This document shows positions 23,262 through 34,590 of a stretch of 64,000 nt of DNA, piece after piece. A program made the position numbers and the translations under genes. Under the pieces are notes generated by a model, which saw only the letters and a list, made by a program, of their open reading frames with translations, had not been told where the DNA came from and searched no databases. Within the stretch, counting starts at the first letter, position 1. Each line of letters starts with the position of its first letter. This DNA comes from Prochilodus magdalenae (lineage: Eukaryota > Chordata > Actinopteri > Characiformes > Prochilodontidae): positions 83,501 to 147,500 of the forward strand of contig JAMWET010006806.1 of the NCBI GenBank assembly GCA_024036415.1. Direction: 5' to 3'.

Positions 23262-24584
23262 CGGTCACCGTAACCGCCGCTTCACATGTGTAAACTCATC
23301 CAGTATGCTACGTACTAGCTCCCCGCTGCAACAATGGCGAGACATTACCAACTGCTTAACCGGGTGCCAGCCCAGAGCCCCACCCCGGCCACTTTCGGAA
23401 CAGCCAGTCAGGATGCCAACCCACACAACACAAACTCTTAGAAACGTCCACAGTCTTAATGGCGGGAGTGCATGTTTGACCGGTCCAGGACAGGATAGGC
23501 AAGTTAGGAACCTCGGATGAAGAATGTACGGTAGGGGGCGATGCCCCACCACCAAGGTCTAGACATGGACCGGTGTAGTCGCTTAGTTCAGAGTAATCAT
23601 ACAGGTTCAAATTTACTCATCTCTCCAAGAATTGACTTTTTGGCAACTCAAGGCTACTCATAGCGCCGTACGCAAAGCGACTGGCACCGGGGCTTTTTAT
23701 GTGCTTAGCAACGCCATGGTTCCATCTTCCTTCTATAAGGCAGTTCCACCAATTTCCCAACCCCCAGTTGTTCAGAGTGGTCTGATGTCAAATTCCTTCC
23801 CTCATTGTTGGCACACTTCGTTACCCCTCGGGATTTGACGCTCCGGAACGTTAGCCGGCTGCTCGCTCCCTCGCTATAGCTGTGCCGATGCTTCGGCGGC
23901 AACAGAATGGTTGGATTACTGGTTCTTCTTCTGGAGAGGACCTTTTCTGGTTTGGTAGATCTACCACACATTAACCGAGTGCTTGCTCATCATCTCCTTA
24001 TCCAAACTCGTTAGCGCCACCCTGAGGCAAACCTGTAGCTCTAGTTAGTCAAGAACGCCAACGACTTGTGGGTAAAGCATGTAAACATTTTTAGGGAACG
24101 CTTTGCCGTAAGTGCCTGACTTGAGAAATCTGGGATGAGGGTAGGGCAGTGGAGTACAAGGAGCCCATTCCAACGAGCCCTGGATCGCACTGCTGGCCTT
24201 CCGGGAACCAGAGATATGGAACCCGGTTTCTTGACAATCTTGCAGCCGACTTGGGCGCACCCTAGACGGCATTGCCAATGGCAAAGGTCCAGAGCACGGT
24301 AACTCCAGTACGTAGTCAGGAAACCAGAGATACCGACAGTCCGTATCGGATCTTTGTAGCGCAGTACCACAGGTCAGGAGTCCAGGGTTGGCAGTAGTGA
24401 CGGCGCTTTGTCCATCCTGACCACCAAACCCAGAAAACGGTAGTCTAGAGATGGAACTTCGTACCTTGGTGTGGTCATGTGGTCACACATAGTCACTTGC
24501 CACCTGTACAAGATGCGAGCGAGGTTGAACCGTAGCCGGAGAGCTCATGGCAAAGAGACGCGATTATCGGATCGGATGATGGTG

Positions 24585-24790
24585 GGTGCCAGACGGATGG
24601 GATGTCCCATTTCTGATGGTTCAGTGCTCGGGGCAGCCCTTCAAGGACGTCATGTACCCCTGCAGTGATGGGACATTCCAGCAGGATGGTGCACCATGGT
24701 ATCGGGCCCAGTTGAGGCATTCCACCATCACGCCTCATCCGGACTCCAGTACTTCACGTCGCCTTGCCATGAGCACGCTGGTCAACCTCA
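24585..24790 (+). mobile_element. decayed Tc1/mariner-like transposase fragment
   Basis: One frame reads YPCSDGTFQQDGAPWYRAQ, matching the conserved FQQDNAPCH-type motif around the second catalytic Asp of Tc1-family (DDE) transposases. The frame is lost soon after (about 24715), and neither terminal inverted repeats nor the rest of the gene can be seen. It lies in the presumed efemp1 3' UTR. Confidence 0.55.
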
Positions 24791-25758
24791 CCCACAAGGT
24801 GGGGACATTCCCAAGCCATCCCTGTTGGTTCCTGAGGGACAGAGAACGGGGCGTCTGGTTCCGTTCAGTTCTGTCAACAATTCCGACTGGCATGTTTCAT
24901 GTCAAACCACTCTGAACGACTTTCCCCAGCTCACCGGACTTAAGAGAGGGGTAGGATGGCTCATCAGCGCCCCCTGCCTGTTTCAGGGAGTTTCTCCCCT
25001 GGCGCTATTGAGCAAGGCATCGCCAGGCACCGGGATTAATGAGGTGAGATCATGTTGTGTGTGTTGTTGCGCGGCGAGGCCTTTGCGGATCACCGCGAGC
25101 TCCTGACGGACGGAACCGTTTACGCGCTTGGACGATGCCGCTTTAATGAAGCCAGATTAGTTTCCTGTTTCTCTCGAGCGCCGCTCTTGAAGTACTCTCC
25201 GTGGCAAACCAGGAACGGCCAGGAAATGATGGCAGTGCCGCGGCCTGGCAGTGCCGGTGGAAAGCGTTCGATACGGGCTCCAGTGGGGTTACCCTGGGGG
25301 GAAGAGAGGAAACGTTCGGCTTGTGTTCCCAGTCCAAGACCTAGAGCGCTGCCAAGCCGCCGTCGCGGCGCGAGCTGTGAACGCGGCTATCGGTGACTTC
25401 AGTTCAGCCATAGCCCACGCGAGAGCAGGAGGCCCGATGCTTTATAGCCCAGTTACAGCCGCTTTATGTGCAGCGCTGATGAAGTGGAACCGACTTCGAG
25501 TAGCAACGTTCCGTCTTCGCTTTCAGACCCGGCGTTCCGTCCTGCCAGGGGCGTGGCCGGTTCCGTCTTTAATCACTACCGTAGAGCACATGTAGTCCAG
25601 TCTCCACATGCAGTGCCTTATATACCACCACACTAATAACTGCAATAGCTGCGTTTGTGTATATTCCCAGATCTTCCGAGATGCTCTATTTAAATCCGGT
25701 TTTCCTACGTAATCCTGAATGTTTTGTACTCTGAGGAAGAGGAGGAATGTTGTAAAGA

Positions 25759-25764
25759 AATAAA
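25759..25764 (+). terminator. candidate polyadenylation signal AATAAA
   Basis: AATAAA lies in an A/T-rich context (GTAAAGAAATAAAGATT) after the efemp1 stop, followed about 35 bases later by a T/G-rich stretch (CTTGTTTGTTTTTG) that could serve as the downstream element. It is the first canonical signal after the stop codon. The assignment is by motif only. Confidence 0.5.
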
Positions 25765-25959
25765 GATTATATTTAAGATTAAGATCCAGCGTTTCTGGGC
25801 TTGTTTGTTTTTGTACGCCGCTCGTATCAGAAAACAGGAAGTCAGGAATGTCTGTATTCGTTGAGGTGTGCTTAAAGGAGCCTCTAGTGGCGAGGTTGCG
25901 TATTGCAACCCACTGAATGCCCTTCCCGTCCCTCCCTAGAACCTACGGTGACCTCCAGG

Positions 25960-28310
25960 GGTCCCTGTGCGTCCAGATCCGGGCGGTTACATTCTGGAGC
26001 CTGACACACCTGCACCGTTTAAGGTGGAATGGGTCAATTCGGACAAGAAGCTGGTGAATATGAAGCTGATTGTCAGGGCCAGGATGGAACATTTCCACCC
26101 GTCCACCTTAAATGGTGCCACGGTTACATTCTGGAGCCTGACACCTTACAATAACTGCTGCACCATTTAAGGTGGAATGGGTCAGTTCAGATAAGTAGCT
26201 GATTGTCAGAGCTGATTGTCAGAGCCAGGATGGAACATTTGCACCCGTCCACCTTAAATGGTGCTGTGCTTACATTCTAAAATCCTGACACTTTATAATA
26301 ACTGCTGCACGTTTTAAGGTGGAATGGAATCATTTAAAAAAGAAGACGGAGAGTAAGATGATAATGGTCAGAGCCAGGATGTAACTTGCTGCATCATTTA
26401 AGGTGGAATGGGTCAATTCGGACAAGAAGCTGGTGAATAAGAAGCTGATTGTCAGAGCCAGGATGGAACATTTGCACCCGTCCACCTTAAATGGTGCTGC
26501 GGTTACATTCTGGAGCCTGACACACCTGCACCATTTAAGGTGGAATGGGTCAATTCGGACAAGAAGCTGGTGAATATGAAGCTGGTTGTCAGAGCCAGGA
26601 TTTAACTTACTGCACTATTTAAGGTGGAATTGGATCATTCAAACAGGACGCCAAATGTCTGAGCCAGAATGCAACTGCTGCACCATTTAAGGTGGAATGG
26701 GACAATGCAAACAAGAATCTAAATGTTAGAGCCAGAATGTAACTCCTGCACCATTTAAGGTGGAGTGGGTCAATTCGGACAAGAAGCTGGTGAATATGAA
26801 GCTGATTGTCAGAACCAGGATGGAACGTTTGCACCCGTCCACCTTAAATGGTGCTGCGGCTACATTCTGGAGCCTGACACACCTGCACCATTTAAGGTGG
26901 AACGGGTCAATTTGGAAAGAAGCTGGTGAATAAGAAGCTGATTGTCAGGGCCAGGATGGAACGTTTGCACCCGTCCACCTTAAATGGTGCTGTGGTTACA
27001 TTCTAAAGCCTGAGACTTTATAGTAACTGCTGCACCATTTAAGGTGGAATGGGACAGCGCAAACAAGAACCTAAATGTTAGAGCCAGGATGCAACTTGCT
27101 GCATCATTTAAGGTGGAATGGGTCATTTCAGATAAGTAGCTGATTGTCAGAGCCAGGATGTAACATTTTCACCCGTCCACCTTAAATGGTGCTGTGGTTA
27201 CATTCTGGAGCCTGACACTTTATAGTAACTGCTGCATTATTTAAGGTGGAATGGAATCATTCAAAAAAGAAGACGGAGAGTAAGAAGATGATTGTCAGAG
27301 CTTTATAGTAACTGCTGCATTATTTAAGGTGGAATGGGTCAATTCAGACAAGAAGCTGGTGAATAAGAAGCTGATTGTCGGTTCTAGGAATGGTTATTCT
27401 GCACTATTTAAGGTGGAATGGGACAAAGAGAACAAGAAGCTAAAAGTCAGAGCCAGAAAGTTACTACAGTATTTAAGGTGGAATGGGTAAATTCAAACAA
27501 GAAGCTTACTGTCAGGTGCTTCCAGATTAGGTCTGTTTTCTTCATGTTGGAAGAACCATGGGAAGTGGGGGTTCTAGCTATTTACTCTGCCCCTCAAGCA
27601 GTTCTATCTAGCATGCTAGAACCCCCCCCAGACTCATCATTCTCCTACTGCTGGAAACACTTCTGGGAAAAGGATTCACCAGCTTCTTGTTGAGATCTTG
27701 CAGTTCCACCTTAAATGCTGCAGCAGGAACATTCTATCTCTGACATTCAGCTTCTTCTGTTCAAATCCTCCCCTTCCACCTTAAATGGTGCCACAGCTAC
27801 ATCCTGGAGCCTGACACTTTATAATAACTGCTGAACTGTTTAAGGTGGAATGGAATCATTCAAAGAACAAGACACCTTTTAAGGTGGAACGGGAAAATTA
27901 GAACAAGAAACTGAATGTAGTTGCTGTACCATTTAAGGTGGACTGGGACAATGCAAAGAAGAAGTTGAATGTCAGAGTCAGAATGTTACTACTGTAGTAT
28001 TTAAGGTGGAACCGGACAGTGCAAACAAGAAGCTAAAGGTCATAGCCAGAATGTTACTGCTACATGATTTAAGGTGGACCAGGACAATGTGTGCAAGAAG
28101 CTGAATGTCAGAGTCCATGTTACTGCTGCACAAGTTGAGGAGGAACAGGCCGATGCGATGCAGAATTGAACGGCTACACCCTTTAAGGTGGAGCGGGAGA
28201 ATGCGAACGGGAAGCCGAAGTGTACATATGAAGGCTTATTTGTAGTTACAGGTAAGGAGAACGTAGCTGGGTATATCATATAGCACAGATCCACCTTAAA
28301 TCCTGCACAC
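25960..28310. repeat. array of inverted CACCATTTAAGGTGG motifs
   Basis: About 2.3 kb of irregular units (often near 135 bp). The motif TTTAAGGTGGAATGG occurs about 21 times on the + strand and its complement CCACCTTAAATGGTGC about ten times. Spacer text such as GACAAGAAGCTGGTGAATAA and GATTGTCAGAGCCAGGATG is shared. Adjacent opposite motifs could fold. Isolated copies occur at 28562 and 29620, and a related CCACCTTAAAT occurs at 23068 just before the last efemp1 exon. Confidence 0.85.
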
Positions 28311-28569
28311 GGCTCTTTCAGCGAGGCTGCAGAGATATTCGGGCTGCTGACATGCTCGTGCTAGAAGGACGCCTGCATGTTTGGACAGGTTTAGCGCCGG
28401 CAGCTGAATCATAATAATCCTCAGCCGAAATTAAAGCGATACTCCGCGAGGGACAGACGCTACCTCAGCGCCTTGCAGTCCGTCTGGAGATCCTGAGGGT
28501 TCGGGGCACAGCAGAGTCCAAAGCAGATCTGTGTTCTCCGCCTAGGGTGACACTTCGGTGGGTCCACCT

Positions 28570-29575
28570 TAAGATTTTAGCTCAGCTAGACTGAGAAAAG
28601 TCCATCAACCAAAACTATCCAGCCACTAGTGTCCTGTGGGCAGCATCCTGTGGGCAGCGTCCTGAGGGCACTGTCCTGTGGGTAGTGTCCTGAGGGCAAC
28701 ATCCTGTGGGCAGCGTCCTGAGGGCAGTGTCCTGTGGGCAGCTTCCTGAGGGTAGCTCCTGTGGGCAGCTTCCTGAGGGCAATGTCCTGTAGGTAGCGTC
28801 CTGAGGGCAGCATCTTGTGGGCAGCGTCCTGAGGGCAATGTCCTGTAGGTAGCGTCCTGAGGGCAGCATCTTGTGAGCTGTGTCCTGAGGGCAGTGTCCT
28901 GTGGGTAGCATCCTGAGGGCAGCATCTTGTGGGCTGTGTCCTGTGGGCAGCTTCCTGAGGGTAGCGTCCTGTGGGCAGCTTCCTGAGGGTAGCGTCCTGT
29001 GGGCTGTGTCCTGTGGGTAGCGTTCTGAAGGCAGCATCTTGTGGGCTGTGTCCTGAGGGCAGTGTCCTGTGGGTAGCGTCCTGAGAGCAGCATCCTCGGG
29101 GCAGCGTCCTGAGGGCAACATCCTGTGGGTAGCGTCCTGTGGGCTGTGTCCTGTGGGCAGCATCCTGTGGGCAGCGTCCTGAGGGCAGTATCCTGTGGGC
29201 AGCGTCCTGAGGGCAGTGTCCTGTGGGTAGCGTCCTGAGGGCAGCATCTTGTGGGCTGTGTCCTGAGGGCAGTGTCCTGTGGGTAGCGTCCTGAGGGCAG
29301 CATCTTGTGGGCTGTGTCCTGAGGGAAGTGTCCTGTGGGTAGCGTCCTGAGGGCAACATCCTGTGGGCAGCGTCCTGTGGGTAGTGTCCTGTGGGCAGCA
29401 TCCTGAGGGCAGCGTCCTGAGAGCAGTGTCCTGAGGGCAACATCCTTTGGGCAGCGTCCTGTGGGCAGCGTCCTAAGGGCAGCATCCTGTGGGCAGCGTC
29501 CTGAGGGCAGTGTCCCCCTGGGCCAGCGTCCGTGAGAGCAAGAGTCATTAGGCAAGTGTCCTGTGGGAGTGGACA
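28570..29575 (-). repeat. 14-bp minisatellite inside a dispersed repeat (reverse orientation)
   Basis: About 68 units of a 14-mer (CCTGTGGGCAGCGT / CCTGAGGGCAGTGT). On the reverse strand this is the same CACAGGACGCTGCC unit as in the 34.7-35.8 kb array. The left flank (28590-28615) reads, on the reverse strand, CTGGATAGTTTTGGTTGATG, identical apart from one base to the flank of the other array. The long reading frames on the - strand arise only because the unit lacks stops. Confidence 0.93.
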
Positions 29576-30250
29576 TGTGATCAAGAAGCTATATAGCATA
29601 GCCAGAAACGTACTACTGCACCATTTAAGGTGGAATGGGTGAATTCCTCTGCAGCTCCATTTCAAGTCCAGGAAAGTTACCCCAGACCAAATTCTTGGAG
29701 AACCACCAGCTGGATTGTTGCTTGGGATGTCTGGTTTTTTCTCAGGGAGGAGCTTCTTGAACAGCTACACCTCCTTTCAGACCTCCTTAGCATTGAGGAG
29801 GTGTCTCCTCACGATGGGGGAAGATGTTCTCAGATCTGAAACAAGAGTGGAGCCTGATGTTCTCCTCTCCCTCTAAGCTTTAAGTGCTGTGTAACTGATA
29901 GTGTTGGTGGGTCTACCGGGTGTTCCAGGTGGTTGCCAGGTTGTCCTGTTGTCCTCTGTACGCTGCTGTGCTTCCTCCGAGTTTCCACTCTCCTCCGATC
30001 TCCTCAGAACCGTCTCCTGAGGAACGACCTGCAGTTGACTGGAAAGTTAATAGCTAGATGAAGTGTGGGCTCTGATGTTGCCGCAGAACCGAATATGACC
30101 TTTAGCGCGCGGAACGTTTTATTCCTGGTGGGATGTAAAAATAACCCGCCGTATTGATGTGATTATGGAAATGTCACATGTGGTCTCCTTGGAGTCATTA
30201 TGTTCTAGCATGTCCAACGCTCCGGCCAGAAAGATGGAGGAGCACAGCTG
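29576..30250. other. intergenic sequence without recognised genes
   Basis: Contains one isolated TTTAAGGTGGAATGG motif (about 29620) and otherwise unique-looking sequence. Confidence 0.45.
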
Positions 30251-30254
30251 AACA

Positions 30255-32610
30255 TCATCTGCAGACCTGAACAAAGATCCTGCTCCTACAAGGGTTCTTC
30301 AGGAAAGGCAAGGGTTCTGTATAGAACCAGGAACACCCATAGAACCATTTGCATGCTTGAATGGTTCTACACGTGATGAAATGGTTACTCATGTTGATGC
30401 TGTTGGAAAAACAACCAAAACAGGGTTCTACTAACGTTACACCCTCAAGCTTGTTAAGAGTATAAGAACCCATTTTGGTGCTATATGGAACCCTTTATCA
30501 AAAAACGTTCTTGGCTTGATGAAATTAAGATTGAACATTTGGTAAAAACGTTTTTTGAAAAGGGTTCTACACAGCACCAAAACGGGTTCCACTACGGCCA
30601 GAATATGAAGCTTGTTAAAAGTAGAAGAACCCCTATTTTGGTTCTATACAGAACCCTTTACAAAAAAAAAACAACGCTCTTTGAATGATCAAGTTGTAAT
30701 TCAGGTTGATGGTGTTCCAAAACATTTTTGAAATGGGTTCTATGATATATAGCACATGTAGCATCAAAACAGGGTTCCACTATTGTTACAATCCCAAACT
30801 TTTTAAGGGTAGAAGAACTCGCTTTTGCTGCTACATAGAACCTTTTTCAAATAACGTTTTTTGTGAGGTTGATTTGTAATTCAGGTTGGTGGTGTTACAA
30901 AACATTTTTGAAAAGGGTTCTACAGCATATAGCACCAATACGGTGGTTCCAGATTGGTAAGAACAGAAGAACCTCTTTTTTGGTGCCATATAGATCTCTT
31001 CTTAGAACGCTTGATAAAATGATTATGGAAAGTGGTATACAAACGGTTTCTGAAAATGGATGGTATCTAGCACCAAAACAGGGGTTCCACTCGTGTTACA
31101 ATGCCAGGTGTTCTTTAAGAGTAGAAGAACCCCTTTTTTCAGGGCTATGTTGAACCCTTTACAAACAATGTTCCAATGGTTATCTAGGTTGATAGAGTTG
31201 CAAAACGTTGTTGAAAAGGGTTCTACAGTATATAGCACCAAAACCGGGGGTTCCACCTTGTTTGCAAAGTATACATTGTAAGAACAGAGGAACCTCTTTT
31301 TCTGGTTAGGGTTAAAAGTAGAAGAACCCCTTTTTTGGTGCTATATGGAACCCTTTACAAAAAATGTTCTTTGCAAGATTGATTTGTAATTCAGGTTGAT
31401 GGTGTTGCAAAACATTTTTGAAAAGGGTTCTACAGTATATAGCACCAAAACTGGGGTTCCACTGTTACAATGTCAAGAACAGAAGAACCCTTACACCCTT
31501 TCAACTTCTCGGTGCCATGCACAAATATTTGGGTGTTCATGGTCATCTGTTTCAAGAGTGTCATGGCACCCTGCTACTGGAATCTAGAACCTTCACCTAT
31601 GTGTATCCCACCCCTGTAGAACAGGACCTGACTGGGATTAGTTGGCCACAGTATTGAGGGAATGGAAGGAACACCTAAAAGCAGAATAAGGGGTTCTTGC
31701 AGGATGCCGTAAGGAACCCAACTCCACCAGATGATGCGTGTGTAGAACCTTCTGAAGGTAAAGGTTCTAAGAGGACCTCTTGATCAGATGTAGACGCTTG
31801 TAAAAGATTCTTCACACCCAACTCAACTCCTTTCCTGGGTTCTTCAAGGAACCAAAAGCAGTTCCTCATGTGTTCTAGAGTCCCTCAAAGTGCTCCCTAC
31901 CCTACACCGATGTGGTGTTGTAAAAACGTTTCTTGAAAAGGTTCTATAGTATATAGCACCAATACGGTGTAATTCAGGTTGATGGTGTTGCAAAACATTT
32001 TTGAAAAGGGTTCTACGGCATATAGCACCAATACGGTGGTTCCAGATTTTTAAGAACAGAAGAACTTCTTTTTTGGTGCCATATAGAACACTTTCTAGAA
32101 CCTTTGATAAAATGGTTATGGAAGGTGGTATACAAATAGTTTCTGAAAACTGTTCTACGGTATCTAGCAGGTGTAAAGAGTATAAGCAGGGGTAGTTCCA
32201 CTCATGTTACAATGCCAGGTGTTTACAAAACGTTTTAAGAGTTCTACAGATAGAGCACCCAAACTTTTTTTCAGGGCTATGTAGAACCCTTTACAAGCAA
32301 TGTTCCAATGGTTATCTAGGTTGATGGTGTTTACAAAACGTTGTTGAAAAGGGTTCTACAGTATATAGCACCAAAACTGGGGTTCCACCTTGTTTACAAA
32401 GTCCAGATTGTAAGAACAGAAGAACCTCTTTTTTCTGGTTCCATTTAGAACCTTCTGAAGGTAAAGGTTCTAAGAGGACCTCTTGATCAGGTGTAGATGC
32501 TTGTAAAAGATTCTTCACACCCAACTCAACTCCTTTCCTGGGTTCCTCAAGGAACCAAAAGCAGTTCCTCATGTGTTCTAGAGTCCCTCAAAGCGCTCCC
32601 TACCCTTCAC
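30255..32610. repeat. palindromic GGTTCTA/TAGCACCAAAA repeats (MITE cluster)
   Basis: Many copies of AAAAGGGTTCTACAGTATAT then AGCACCAAAAC occur, with the reverse form AGAAGAACCCCTTTTTTGGT then GCTATATGGAACCCTTT, alternating across 2.3 kb. The halves are inverted copies of each other, as in the common fish palindromic element with this sequence. A 162-bp block at 31742-31903 recurs nearly unchanged at 32446-32607 (offset 704 bp). Confidence 0.8.
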
Positions 32611-34435
32611 CGTAGCGTGGGGAAGCGGTGGGAAGGCTCTCGGCCTGTTGCTGGTCACTGGGAACTTGGCTTGCTAATTGGAAGCAGACTCCTGTCAGAT
32701 CCCGGTGATAAATACCTCGCTGTTCCATGTCATCATACGCGTCTTACTCATGGACACCCACTGGGTCTGCTCGGAGCCTTAGCTCATGTTCGTGGCAAAC
32801 GGAAAAAGAGATGGGGAGAAAGGAGCCGATCTCTGCTGGGTGCGACTCCCACGGAGGAACGGAGCCAGATCCCGCTCGCTCATGCAGGGCGTCGCTCGGC
32901 TGCGTCGTGTGAAACACAATCAGTCACTGCCCTCCTCGCTGAACGCTCGGCCCCGGCCTGCCAAGCGTTCCTCGGTGCTCCTGAGACCGACCGGGATGCT
33001 TCTTCGCGGGGTCGCAGAGGAGTGGAAGGGTTCCTCCTTCTGAATCATCTCCTGCCCAACTGTATTTATCTGAGTTAGGTCATGACAGATCCACCGGGTC
33101 ATAAACGGCGGGCCAGGAGGGGAGGGGCCGGGTTAACCGAAAGAACCAGCCATGTACTGGAAGCACGCGGTTCCTGTTACGCCCAGGGAAAAGACGTGGA
33201 GGAGTCCGCTTGTACCGGCAACCACGAGCATATCCGCAAGTACCTGAGCCACCTCGGTTCCCGGGGACCACGAGCTGGGCGTTGGTAGTGTGACGGCATC
33301 GTCTTCCGTGTACTCAAAATTCCAGAGCATGGGTAGCTTGACCGGAACCAAGACGACGTCCCTGTACTGCTAAGGCCCTTGCCTGTTTAAGGTGGTAGTA
33401 CCGTCAGGCTCCTGCAGAGGGCGCTGCACAGGGATGATGGGGGTACTATAAATCCCTGTGGGGTGTGAGTGACGGGATCCGTAGATTGGGAAGAGGTGCT
33501 ACAGTGCTGGGAATGTCTCGTTCCATGTGTGGTAAACGCTCCAGAGCAGATGTTAACGATTGGCTAAAGGGAGGTACTGCATGTGGGCGTGGCCAAAGAC
33601 CATAGTGTGAGGAAGTAGCTGAATCTGCAGGTGTATGGAAGCGTACGGTCATACGAGCGGTGGATCCCAGTCTACCGGGAATTCTCCTCGGAATTAGCAG
33701 GAGTTGTGGGTATTTTTAGGGGTCCTTGAGGTGAATCGGGGGTCTCAGGTTCCCCCTGTATTACGTCCCATGTGCCCATATATGTCCCCGGGTTCAGTAG
33801 GTGGGATAATCCGGTTTCTGCATGGCTTGCCAGTCCTCGGTTGGAATACTGGAATACTGTGTATCCGGTGTCAGCCGGGGAAAGCCAGGAGACGGCTTGT
33901 TTGGAGAATCAAACGAAGGACAAGGTGAGAAAAGGCTTGGGTGGACGGTTTTTGAGGCCGGGAAAGCGAGGAGATGAGGTCACTCGTTGCTTTTGGCCAG
34001 CGGCACTTTTGAAAGTGGCACACGGGTCTTCTCATGCCGAGGAAAAAGGCCTATTCACCAGGCTACTGTTGTGCCAGTATGAGCTCCCTTGTTGGCTGGC
34101 GCACCGCTACATGTGCAGGACAGCAGCTGAACGTGAGGCACAGCACCTAAACCGCTGGCTTATAGCTACGTACCGTCGTCTGTAGGTCCCTGAGAGAGGG
34201 GGACGTCATCGCCCTGGCCAGGACTTTCCGTGCTGCTGGGGTTCAGTGTTTGGTAGTTGTGTGTTTGGGTTCTGCTAGAACCGATTCACCTGCTTCGGTT
34301 CCCATGCTATAGCCCTCATACACCCTCTGTCTGAAATGCTCTGTTAGAGCTCCTGTGTCTTTAAGCTCCGCCTCCCTGTGTGCTCCGATTGGTCCGCTTT
34401 CCCACTGCGTTCCTATTGGTGTGGCAGCAGCAGCC
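32611..34435. other. intergenic sequence without recognised genes
   Basis: Unique-looking, GC-moderate sequence. Several open frames of 60-190 codons occur on both strands with no domain or family resemblance. A CTCF-like motif (CCTGCAGAGGGCGCTG, 33411-33426, one mismatch) is present. Confidence 0.45.
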
Positions 34436-34439
34436 TGCT

Positions 34440-34590
34440 ACAAGTTCCTCTCCTGTGGTGCCCAATAAGGAATGCGTAAAGAGATGACATCACCTTGTAA
34501 TTACAGCGCTCAGGTGTTTTAGCCACGCCCACCGCTAACAGGTATGTATAAAACCGAGCACTGAAATGTGCCACTGTAGTACCGAGACTG
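34440..34590 (+). mobile_element. Tc1-like element 5' terminal fragment
   Basis: Contains CAGGTGTTTTAGCCACGCCC then ACCGCTAACAGGTATGTATA, which I recognise as the sub-terminal region of a widespread fish Tc1-like element. The same text recurs, slightly diverged, at 36685-36725 next to its terminal CCAAAAGTATGTGGAC. Confidence 0.55.

Larger units (their letters stand above)
1..25785 (+). other. efemp1: efemp1 gene, 3' portion (seven coding exons, introns, likely 3' UTR)
   Basis: Gene-level entry. Coding exons are 5926-6048, 8151-8270, 12228-12347, 14963-15082, 18581-18704, 21364-21556 and 23100-23261, all with GT/AG introns and a continuous frame. I searched 1-5925 for an upstream exon ending in an EGF cysteine with a phase-1 donor and found none, so this stretch is taken as intron. 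The gene extends off the left edge. The product, fibulin-3, is a secreted matrix protein of basement membranes and elastic tissue. It cannot be fibulin-4 by the diagnostic strings in the last three exons. The introns are dominated by private tandem arrays listed separately. Confidence 0.85.
23262..25785 (+). other. efemp1: probable long efemp1 3' UTR
   Basis: This is unique-looking sequence after the stop codon. Reading through it I see no AATAAA or ATTAAA before 25759, so if a canonical signal is used the untranslated region would be about 2.5 kb. A decayed Tc1-like transposase fragment (about 24585-24790) sits inside it. The open frames on both strands here look random. Transcript data would be needed to fix the true end; a non-canonical upstream signal is possible. 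Confidence 0.4.

Noticed and set aside
28586..29665. A 359-codon His/Pro/Thr/Gln repeat protein on the - strand
   Set aside because: It is the stop-free 14-bp array read in three frames; two other frames are also open.
34540..34560. TATA-type promoter (GTATGTATAAAACC)
   Set aside because: It lies inside a Tc1 terminal fragment with no downstream gene.
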